Part shown: positions 55,107-64,000 of the stretch, piece after piece
Layout: each line of letters begins with the position of its first letter
Position numbering within the stretch: position 1 is the stretch's first letter
NCBI GenBank assembly: GCA_020466095.1
Contig: CM035806.1
Location: forward strand, 63,067,087 to 63,131,086
Length of the DNA: 64,000 nucleotides
Direction: 5' to 3'
Source of the DNA: Chlorops oryzae
Taxonomy: Eukaryota > Arthropoda > Insecta > Diptera > Chloropidae
Translations under genes and position numbers: made by a program
The notes under the pieces: model-generated
The model's input: the letters and a program-made list of their open reading frames with translations, nothing else
What the model was told of the DNA's origin: nothing
Database searches by the model: none

Positions 55107-58100
55107 CTAGCCGCTCAATTCGCCAGACTCTAGGTCTGAGTTTGAGGAAACATCTTCAACCAAATCTCTTAAGTTGATAATGTTAGGACACTGATATTTC
55201 AAATCCCTCTCATATTTAGAGTTCTTGCATTCTATTCCGAAATCTTGTTTTTTAGGATCTCGTGATTTTAATTCTTCATCAATTTTAGCCTTTTTTGATA
55301 CGTGTCCTAAATGAACTAATTTAGGATCGCGAGATTTGGATTCGTCGAAAGTCTTAGCCTTATTTGATTTGCTTCTTAAATCTACTATTTCAGGACTTGA
55401 GGATTGAGATTGAAAGTGCTTTTTTGATACGTGTCCTAAATGAACTAATTTAGGATCGCGAGATTTGGATTCGTCAAAAGTTTTAGCCTTATTTGATTTG
55501 CTTCTTAAATCTACTATTTCAGGACTTGAGGATTGAGATTGAAAGCGCTCAACAAATTTGGACTGCTTTGATTTGTCTATTAAATCTATGATTTTAAGAC
55601 TGCTTGATTTGTGTTCCTTAATTTTTTCAGATTTCTTTGATTTCACCTTTAAATCCATCACATTAAAACTGTGAGCTTTTAAATCCTCGACACTTTTTTG
55701 CTTCTTTGTTTCTTCGCAAATTTTTCTGTTTTTCTGCGCGACGGTGTTTTCTTCAAAAAAGTCATCACTTAGATCGCTGATGTCCTCGCAGTAACGGCGG
55801 GTTGCAATCTCTTCCCTCTGACATTTTGAAGTCTTTTTTAAAGAAGGTGAGCTATTATCCCGTTTACGTTTTTGTATCTTTCTTTTTTTCGATTTGCTTT
55901 TGCACGATTTAGACTTGCTTTCATCACTGGAACTTGAGCTGGTTTTGGTACGTCTTGAGGAACCTAAAATGAAATTTTGAAGTTGATATCTATGAAATTG
56001 ATGCTTTAGACTGAACGTACGTTTAGAAATGCGTTTACTTTTGGTTTCCAATTTATTCAGATTGTCGGCCGTGTTCTCGCAACATTCGTAATCAGACAAC
56101 TCATCACTTGAGATATCAATACGCACCCGATACTGTTTGGGTAAATGCGATTCGTCCTCCATCACACGGTTTTGTTTCGACTCATGTTGATCTTTCAGTA
56201 AATTTTCATATTCCGGTTGCAGCTCACAGCCAGTTTGCTTCTTTATACTCATGGCGATAACACGTTTCTGATGATCCAATTGCGGGAAAAGGTCACGAGA
56301 ATTTATTAAAGCTTGCTGAGCAGCATTCATTTCAGCCTGCTGTATTGATGAACCCGTAGCAGTGGCTAAGCGCTTGCTACGAAAATATACTGCCACTGTG
56401 TAAACACGCGTGTTTGTAGGTCCAACGGATTCTATAACCTTATAAATAGGAATATCCGGCTCACCACCATCCATCGTTCTTAAAGTTAAGCAACATTGTT
56501 GCAACTTTGATTTTGGATCATTCCAATCTTGATTCATAATGAAGATTTGCAAACGCGGAAAGAGACAAACATGACAGAATTGCTCACAATACAATAAACC
56601 TTTATCGACATACAGAGCTCCAAGAAACGCTTCCAAAAGATCAGCACGATCTTTGGTCTTAAGCTCAGCTTTCGGATTTGAATAGACAGCGTATTTAGTC
56701 ATACCTAAGTCATCACAGACAACTGCTTGCGTGCGATTGTTTACTAAAGACGAACGTAACAACGACAAGTGACCTTCATGATGTTCTGGGAAATGACGAT
56801 AAAGATATTCTGAGCAAATCAGTTGAAGTACAGTATCGCCAAGGAATTCCAGACGTTGATTTGAACCCAATGTTAGATGTGTAAATCCGATTGACCGATC
56901 TGTAAAAGCACGTGCCAAAAGCCGAATATGTTTGAACTCGATTCCAATCGAGTGCTCAAACTTAGTAAGCTCCTGTAGTACTGGATAATTGGAAATGCAA
57001 GTGCGATCACCTTCAAAAAGAAAAAATATTTTTTAAATAACAGAAGATTTATTAATACTGAAGAGTAGCAGAGTAGCATAACAAACATGTTGTTTTTAAG
57101 CATATATTTTCATATTTATATTATTTTTTATTGTTTTCAGGTTTAAAGCAAGTAAATTATATTTTACATTAAATTTTATACTTAGTTTGTTATATTAGGT
57201 GTGATTCTAACAAATGCATTAGAAAACGTTAAACAAATCAAATCTGCTACTTTTAAACCTTAATTATTGTAAATTTTTTTGTAGTCTTTATTTTGTAATA
57301 TTATAGATAAAATTCCGATTTTAGAACTATTTTCGATTTTAAATCCCAAAACTGACGAACATTAAAAATGACTACAAGTAAATTTTGTAGAGTTTTACAA
57401 TCATTTAGGAGATTTATTCCTAGCAAATTACATTTAAGTGTAACGACATTCATTAAACGTAATTTTAATTTTCGAATTAAATATTATGCAGAAATATGTA
57501 CAGATTCATTAAATTCTTGTTTGATATTAGAAAGTTTTTCCTTGATTTATACAGATCCCAAAACTGGAGGTATCTTTAAAAATGGACATATCAAGTAAAA
57601 TTTTGTAGAAGATATGTATGAATATAAAATCAGTTTATAGGACGACTTTAGTTCCTATCACAATTGAATTTCAAGTGTAACAGACATTCTTTGAAAAACG
57701 CTAGCTGCCACGGCCTTTTTTCCAATTTTCGGAATTAATTGTAATCGATTAAAATATGTACGCGGACTTACCAAAAGGTTCTTGTTCCTGCAGTGGATGC
57801 TCAGGAAAGTTTTTCCAAATCTCACGTAATAAGTCATCTTCCATGAAGAGTGCATTCATAAAGACCTCATCCGCTACAGTAATACCACCGTCAAGTAAAA
57901 GTGAACCCATCAATGCTTCAAAACAATTAGCCATAGCATGTCGTAATTCCAATTCATGGCACAAATCAGATCCGTGGGCATATAGCATAAATTCCTCGAG
58001 ATGAAACTTTTTAGCCAACAAAGCTAAATGCTGATTCTGGACGATAGCAGCTCGATAAGTTGCCAAACCACCCTCTTCCAATTCCGGAAACATAAAAAAC

Positions 58101-60700
58101 AAATGAATAGAACTGAGAAATTCAACAACTGCATCACCCAGAAACTCAAGCCTCTCGTTATGCGTTATATTAGAGACTGTTTCATATTCCTTTCCGAAAC
58201 GGGACATGATATTGATCAAAGTGTTGATACCACGTTTTCTCGTATTCATGTAATGGATCTTACGATCACCGTACTCGGGTTGACGTATACCACAATTGGT
58301 AAGTGAGTTACGCGCATGATCGGGATTAGTTCCATAATTTTCTTTGTAAGAAGGATGCGTTAACGCCAGCTGCAATAAGTACCTGCAAAAAAAAAAAAAA
58401 AATCAATTTTCAATTGTTAAGGATTGTTACAAAGTACATTATGTCATTGTCGCGAGGCATCTTATCTTACCTATCTTTAAACTTATAATTAATAGTTTGC
58501 TCTAGTAAATTCAACGATTTGTGGAATCTTAGATGACCAACTAGAACAGGTATGAGCATGGCATGCTGAACAATATCGCACATAATGCCTGTTCGACGAA
58601 ATCCTTTTGAGCTGATCGCAACTGTTATATTCCGCTTCATTCGTCCTTGTGTTCGCATTTCCTGTAGACGCGTTTCCTTCTCTTCCAATTTACGTTTATC
58701 CTTGAAAGATGGCTTCGACATGTTTGCCATCAAATGACGAAACTTAACATATTCCCGCCAGGCCTTCTGATATTCTGGATTTCCTGCATAACTTAATTGT
58801 GGTGGTCTTATTCCAAAATGTATAATAGCAGGATATTTCCGACCAGTCTTCTTATCGTAACATTCGGGAATGTCGGAAACGTTGCGATCCAACTGATCGA
58901 CACGAACACAGCATGGCTTATAGCCTGGTTTAACAACAAGCATACCTTTAATAAGATCAACATAGTCCTGCCAGTCTCGCTGATCAACCGAATCTATATG
59001 CGATATTCGTTCCTCGTCAACTAGACTTGCTGAACTGTCCAATAAGTATTTAAGAACTTCACAGATGGACAGAACCTCTTTGCCGTTATCTGGAAGATCA
59101 CGGACAAAACGTGGTAGAAAATGAAAAGCCGGACAGACATCCTTGTTGCTAAGCGTTTCTGGCAACAGTGAGAAGTCTACAAGTTCAAGCAATTCATGGA
59201 AGAGATACTTCGCTGCGAAAAAAACACAACAACAAAAATCTTATCAAAACTACTGCAGTCAATGCGTGTGGTTTTCACTTACAAAATAGCTCCAATTCTC
59301 TGATTGTGAAATTTTCTGGCATCTTTTCCTCCACATACAAAATAGTGTACTCAATATTAAATCGTATCACCTTACATGTGGGTAGATCTGCCAGTGGCGC
59401 ATGAGAAAGCAACGAAAATCCTTCAAATAGAAATTCATGCTCGTCATGTTTAATGATTGTTGGTGTCTTTGTCAAAAAATTCGTTGGTGGCGATATCGTT
59501 ATACGATAGTGATGCAATTTTGAAGCATTATTCGAATTGGGAATGCATTTTGGATATCCAGTTTCACCGGGATACATGCCATGACGAATGCCAATGCGTC
59601 GCGACTTTGCTGAGCAACGACACAAGGGACCATCGTTCATCTCACCATGATCGTTATGCCACAAATCTGGATGTATGCGATAGGGATGTTGTAACTTTCG
59701 CGTCAACTCCTCCATACAGCTATCCTGCTCGATTTTAAGCGCTTCGTCAGAGGAATGATCCGAAGAGGAACAAGCTTCAGATTTATGTTTACAAACACGA
59801 GGACGTGTTCTACGTGCTGGTGGCTTATACGACTCTTGAGTTTGGCGTATACGTTCTGCGCGTTGCACCAGCTCCTCATCGAAAAGGCGACAGAGCGCCT
59901 CGCAACGTGCAGTAGCATGAACTTCATTTATAGTATTCGTACGCTTATAAAATAGGTCGGCAGGTGAAGAACGTACCCATACTTCAGTCGTATTTTCATC
60001 AAGTTCATTCAATTCGCTGAGCTTGCGAGATATATCCTCTGGCGTTTCACAATAATAGGACCGCCAAGTTCGCAGTAAACGATCTCTCTCAGTTTCCGGT
60101 TTGCGCTCGTGTATTCTTTCCGTGATGCGATCTGATGATTCTACCTCCGGGATGCGTTCTGAAGTGCGATGGTGTCTCCGCTCTACAATCTCTTCAGCAG
60201 AAGATGAGCGACTACGTTCTCTGCTTCTGTGACGTGTATAAGACCTATGTAATCTATAACTGTCATAGGATGGTCCATGGTGGTCACTCCTAGAAGAAAA
60301 AAGGAAAAATCATTAACTATTTCACTACATCCTTCTTTTCTCACTTTTTAATATAATTGAAAGATCTCACTCGCGGAAAATTTTCATCCCGGCCTCTTGG
60401 ATCGCTATTAAAAAATGTTTCTCCGTGGAAGCTAGGGCGTGCATGTTTACTGTGACTTTTATGATTTTCGTTCTCATAATTTTTTCGTTTTTCGGCTGGT
60501 GGTGGTGGTGGTGGCGGAGGTTGCCTTAAAATTGTACTTGTGTACTTGTGTCCATAAGATTCACCGTAACCGTAGTAAGAATCGTAATACTGTTCACACG
60601 TGTAGTACGATACCGCTTGAGAAGGCAATGCATAAGAAAAGGCAACACTTGGCGGAGCAGCGGCATCTAAAGCAGTCGGCGGTGGCACTGAGAAATCCAT
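55107..60700 (-). CDS. drosha: Drosha, nuclear RNase III of the Microprocessor
   Basis: Cleaves pri-miRNA hairpins in the nucleus with DGCR8/Pasha. Exons (minus): 60700 or 60869-60345, 60289-59283, 59212-58471, 58382-57772, 57010-56021, 55963-55107; junction phases agree, giving 1520 aa from the ATG at 60700. Order: Pro/Tyr-rich N terminus and Arg/Ser-rich segment (RHRSRERSRSSS); central domain with HPYRIHPDLWHND (~321) and CRCSAKSRRIGIRHGMYPGE. RNase IIIa has NERLEFLGDAVVEF (~776) and HAMANCFEALMGSLL; RNase IIIb has NQRLEFLGDTVLQL (~956) and DLLEAFLGALYVDKG; the dsRBD spans about 1072-1145. Acidic catalytic residues of both RNase domains are present. The ~370-residue C-terminal tail is Lys/Ser/Asp-rich and contains a 43-residue tandem duplication. 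The proline-rich frame upstream of 60700 is out of frame by one base. Confidence 0.95.
55291..55548 (-). repeat. 129-bp tandem duplication in the drosha tail
   Basis: Two copies, 55291-55419 and 55420-55548, differ at only a few bases (e.g. GAAAGTCTTAGC vs AAAAGTTTTAGC). Each encodes 43 residues (core SQSSSPEIVDLRSKSNKAK, then DESKSRDPKLVHLGHVSKK). The motif also decays into neighbouring weaker repeats (SSPEIVDL, SSLKIIDLIDKS, SFNVMDLKVKS), so the tail grew by repeated duplication. Confidence 0.93.
55964..56020 (-). other. 57-bp in-frame intron in drosha
   Basis: Read on the minus strand: AAAC|GTACGTTCAGTC ... CAAAATTTCATTTTAG|GTTCC. Both splice sites are near consensus. The length is a multiple of three with no stop, so a naive frame reads through it. 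Splicing gives a uniform basic/Ser stretch (KRISKR|SSRRTK); retention inserts a hydrophobic patch foreign to the tail. Confidence 0.65.
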
Positions 60701-60869
60701 TTGCCGCACAGGTTGAGGAAATGGTCGGTAGTATACCGTAGAAGCAGTTGTTATCGTGTGATTATTTTCTGGAAGAGTTGGAGGCAACGGAGGTAGTCGG
60801 TGGCGGCACGCTAGGCATAGGCGGTGGCGGCTCAGTGGCAGGCAGCGGCGGTGGATAGGGAAAACTCAT
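60701..60869 (-). CDS. drosha: Proline-rich N-terminal extension of drosha, out of frame by one base
   Basis: An ATG at 60869 opens a frame encoding MSFPYPPPLPATEPPPPMPS, which stops at TAA about 35 codons in. The frame that continues the main protein upstream of 60700 reads PPTLPENNHTITTASTVYYR and itself hits a stop at the ATG. Together they look like one proline-rich leader broken by a one-base excess near 60790. Confidence 0.5.
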
Positions 60870-61379
60870 TTTTCTGAATTATTGATTTAGCATGAGCCTT
60901 TTCGATGCACTCCACTTGAATTCAGCTATTGTTGCACTAAGAGATATTAAAAAGCTGTTCAAATGATTTTGTTTACACAACGAATATGAAATATGAGGTC
61001 CCTTATCGTAATGCACGATATTATATTATATATGAGATAATGATGTCCTTCTTGCACGAACCATCCCGGAATTTTCCTTCGGAGTGATTGGGTAAAATGT
61101 CAAGCAGATAGCTGTTTGAAAACTTAACAAATACTGCGTTTATACGCCAGCCAATCGCAATTGAAAATTAACATATGATTTTAGTTTCAACAATTTTCTA
61201 TTACAAAGCGATAAAATGACCGACACGGATAACGTTATTCTCCTGCCAATGCAATTAATGCAAAAGCGGAAGGAAATTATTTTGAAATGCTTGTTTCCAC
61301 ATAATTGAAATAACCAATGCTGCCGGCTCGTAAAAAACAGCAAAGTCTGCGAAAGGTATAATGAATGTGCCATTTTACA
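60870..61379. other. drosha upstream region
   Basis: Probable promoter/5' UTR of drosha. No other gene; a short minus-strand frame at 61140-61373 has no motifs. Confidence 0.4.
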
Positions 61380-61982
61380 TTACCCGACAACTCGACACGC
61401 AATTTTTCATAGCATGCCATCTGTCAAATTCATGTCTTGCCATTAGCAATATTGCCAGGGTGGGTTTGTTTATGTTATGCCATCGGCATTTATGAAATGA
61501 CCACCAAGAAGTTAATACGTTGCGCACGCGCCTTGGTTGTCATAGAAAAGCTAATTCTATTGAGTTCATCTTGCTTTCGGGTCATGAATGTATGATTATT
61601 ACTTATAATTACTTATAATTTTTAATTTCATTCTTTTATTGGTTTTAATATTTTTTTCCTATTAGTTAAATACGCTTTAAATCAAAGTGTTATAATGGCT
61701 TTCATTTAAAATTAATATTTAAAAGGTAAAAAATTAATATTAATATGAAAATATCCGAAATGAACAATTCTCGCTACGAAGTGAACACATGGAATTCTTC
61801 TGAAAAATGAATTTCGGCTGTCAAACAACCAAAATGGCGCTCATTGCCAACTTCATGGCAAGCAAATTATGGCAAGCAATATTGCAAGACATAAATTGCC
61901 ATCTTGCGGTCTCCATTGGCAATATCTATACTTTGACAGATGGCATGCCATGAAAAATTGCGTGTCGAGATGCCGGGTTAGG
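61380..61982. mobile_element. ~600-bp TIR element, 50-bp ends
   Basis: Left end (CATTACCCGACAACTCGACA, then CGCAATTTTTCATAGCATGC and CATCTGTCAAA) is mirrored at the right (GCATGCCATGAAAAATTGCG, TGTCGAGATGCCGGGTTAGG). Internal TTGCCATT/AATGGCAA words. No coding capacity. Confidence 0.8.
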
Positions 61983-62450
61983 GCAACTATTGCAGGCAAT
62001 TTTTTGGTTTATTGGCGAGACGAAGCGCGGAGATGTAGAGAAACTACCCCTCCGCGCTTCATCTAAACTAAAATTCGCAAGGTGTATGTGTAAATACAGT
62101 AAAAGTCCAATTCGACAAACAGACCTGTCGTACACGGAGTCTTTTACGCGCAAGGATGATAGACAGGGCAATATAAAATAGTTATTAACCTAAAACCTAG
62201 GCAAATAACTATTTCGCCTGATTTTTCTTGAAAATACCTTTATCGGCAGTTTGAAAAATAAATAACCATTTTGCCAAAATTAAATTTAACAAAAAACTTT
62301 TTCAATGATATGGACAGGGTGCTGTGTTCTTGCAAAGCACCTCTCGAACGGATGAAGATAGATTTAATGTTGTAAAACCCGCTTTTTGTGATTCTAAAAT
62401 ACATTTCCGTACGTTGCGACACTTATTTTTGTGAAATACAGGGCACTATA
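61983..62450. other. Fragment of the GCCGGCAATTTT element, otherwise unassigned
   Basis: 61988-62070 resembles the left end of 50557-51131 (ATTGCAGGCAATTTTTTGG, GGCGAGACGAAG). No gene seen in the rest. Confidence 0.45.
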
Positions 62451-62498
62451 AAGTCCGATGTTACATTGAACGATTGTCGGCCGATTTTTTTGTCGTAT

Positions 62499-63860
62499 CC
62501 CAAAAAACACAAAAACGATAACGAGTTCGAAGCGATATCGCGCTTTTATCGTATTTTGCGTTCGATTCGAATTCGATTCGAAGAGAAAATGCGATATGAA
62601 TTCGAAACGTTTGCAGCGAGCTCGCTTTTTTTATGGTGGAATTTATAAGAGTCTTGCCGACTACAGCACCCTGAAAGGGATTTTGAAGTTTTGTTGATTT
62701 TTCGATAGGTGGCATCTAAAAACACTGTAGGCACGACTTTTTAGTTTTCTATTTTGAAAAGTCCTTGAGGGCTCACTGAAAAATAGCCCCAATGCAAAAT
62801 GGTCCCGAACTGAAAATTCAAAAAGGCCCCAACATTTGGGGTCATTTTGCATTATAAAAAATTACCCCAAATCAAAAAATGAAAAAAGGCCCCATATGTA
62901 ACATAAATTTTGAAAAATGCAAAATGGCCCAAAAATAATCGCCCTTAAAATTCGTGCTGTTGTTTTCAATACAAAATTTTGGGGCCTTTTTTCATTGTCA
63001 GTTTGGGGCCAATTTGCATTGGAGCCATTTTTCAGGGAGCCCTCGAGGACTTTTAAAAATATCAACAAAACTTCAAAATCTTTTTCAGGGTGCCGTAGTC
63101 GGCAAGACTCTTATGAATTCCACGATAAAAAAGCGAGCGCGCATTTTATAAATTCCACGATAAAAAAGCGAGCTCGAGGCGAGCTCGTTGCAAACGTTTC
63201 GAATTATTGTCGCATTTTCTCTTCGAATCGAACGCAAAATACGATAAAAGCGCGATATCGCGAAAATTGCCTTCCGCGATTCGAGTTCGATTCGAAATCT
63301 TTAAAATGTTTGTGTTTAGTGGATACGAAACTTTAATTCTCGAAAGTAGTTTTGTTAATTTGTTTCCAAATCGCAATGCATTCGATAAACGAAAAAAAGT
63401 CATTAATTTCAATTCGGCGAAGACGGCGTAATGGGTAAGCAGACTAGAAAAATGACTAGAAATCGAGAGGTTCGATGTTCGAATCCCACAGCCGGTGGAT
63501 TCAAAAGCGTAGTTAACAGCATTAGAACCGTTTTTTTTATATGCCGAAAATAGTCTTATAATAAGACTCTTATTTGAATTTTACATTAAATATAAAAATT
63601 AATGATTTTTTGCTAATCGAATATGATAGAAAATTCGACAAAAAGGCGAATCGAATATGATAAAAAATTCGAATAAAGCGCGATAGCAAAACGATAGTAA
63701 AATACGACTCGCGCGCGATTCGTAAACGATAAAAAATTCGATAAAAAATACGAGTCGCGTAAAATGGTGACTCCCACACGAATTCGAATTCGATTCGAGC
63801 TCGCCGCGAAGAGTTTACACGTCAAAACGAATTCGATTCGAACTCGTTGTGCTTATTGGG
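62499..63860. mobile_element. Second, shorter copy of the foldback element
   Basis: Left end CCCAAAAAACACAAAAACGA, right end GTGCTTATTGGG. Same modules in the same order as 5811-8300: GAATTCGATTCGA block, CCCTGAAAGGGATTTTGAAG, CCCCAAA palindrome (about 62660-63090), inverted arm, tRNA-like module (63411-63498) and terminal block. Only one left-arm unit remains and the central palindrome is shorter. A segment (GGTGGCATCTAAAAACACTG, about 62707) is not in copy 1. Confidence 0.8.
63411..63498 (+). ncRNA. tRNA-like module, copy in second foldback element
   Basis: GACGGCGTAATGGGTAAGC followed by GAGGTTCGATGTTCGAATCC and CACAGCCGGTGG. The B-box-like GTTCGAATCCC is closer to consensus than in the 7817 copy. 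Not a complete cloverleaf. Confidence 0.45.
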
Positions 63861-63917
63861 ATATGGTTAAGGGAGGGGAAACGTACGTTTTTTTGCTTTC
63901 GTCTCCCCTCCCTTAGT

Positions 63918-64000
63918 CGGCTTCTACATTGAACGATTATCGACAACGATTTTCACAACGATTTTTTCAAATTCCTTTTGAAATTGTCTTCTGTCGGTGT
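63918..64000 (+). mobile_element. Start of a CTAGTC-type TIR element, cut by the window end
   Basis: TAGTCGGCTTCTACATTGAA and the following ~75 bp match 26316-26405 almost exactly. Confidence 0.7.

Overview
The window is nuclear DNA of a higher fly. The intact genes have short GT-AG introns, and the proteins read like Drosophila orthologues. Repeats resembling Drosophila DINE-1/INE-1 (Helentron-type) elements are scattered throughout, together with pogo, hAT, mariner and LOA/I-type LINE remnants. A schizophoran fly such as a tephritid fits best, but the genus cannot be fixed from the sequence alone.

Three conserved genes can be reconstructed with confidence. They are the mitochondrial processing peptidase alpha subunit (31482-33492, plus, 5 exons, 553 aa), Cullin-1 (39943-43025, minus, 3 coding exons, 772 aa) and the microprocessor nuclease Drosha (55107-60700 or 60869, minus, 6 exons, about 1520 aa). 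From memory, the Drosophila orthologues of all three lie close together on 2R near 43F, so this looks like an old conserved block (Muller element C). A fourth gene on the plus strand (about 2249/2341-4549) encodes an acidic/basic, coiled-coil-prone protein I do not recognise. It ends at a clean splice donor, so its 3' exons lie further downstream. A small secreted-protein gene (36626-36952) sits beside Cul1.

Layout: 1-2.2 kb, AT-rich DNA with a pogo-like MITE. 2.2-4.55 kb, unknown gene. 4.55-31.4 kb, about 27 kb of nested repeats: a foldback element with 130-bp tandem arms, DINE-1-like elements, a broken DNA transposase gene, a 1.9-kb direct duplication, tRNA-like/SINE sequences and many MITEs. 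31.5-33.5 kb, MPP-alpha. 34.9-38.8 kb, DINE-1-like and MITE insertions around the small secreted gene. 39.9-43.0 kb, Cul1. 43.8-53.9 kb, MITEs, a hAT element, an internally deleted LINE with a 12-bp target duplication, and a mariner relic. 55.1-60.9 kb, drosha. 61.4-64 kb, more TIR elements and a second, smaller copy of the foldback element.

The host genes do not form one pathway: mitochondrial presequence removal, SCF ubiquitin ligase scaffold, pri-miRNA cleavage. The more novel material is in the repeats. There is a foldback family carrying a palindrome built from CCCCAAA modules and a conserved tRNA-like module. There is a MITE family (AGTGGTATTCAAGCA ends, 3-bp target duplications) whose empty site is preserved in a paralogous copy. 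There is also a set of CATATA-ended elements with 8-bp target duplications that may be P- or hAT-related. In drosha the oddities are a C-terminal tail with a fresh 43-residue tandem duplication, an in-frame 57-bp intron, and a frame break in the proline-rich N terminus.
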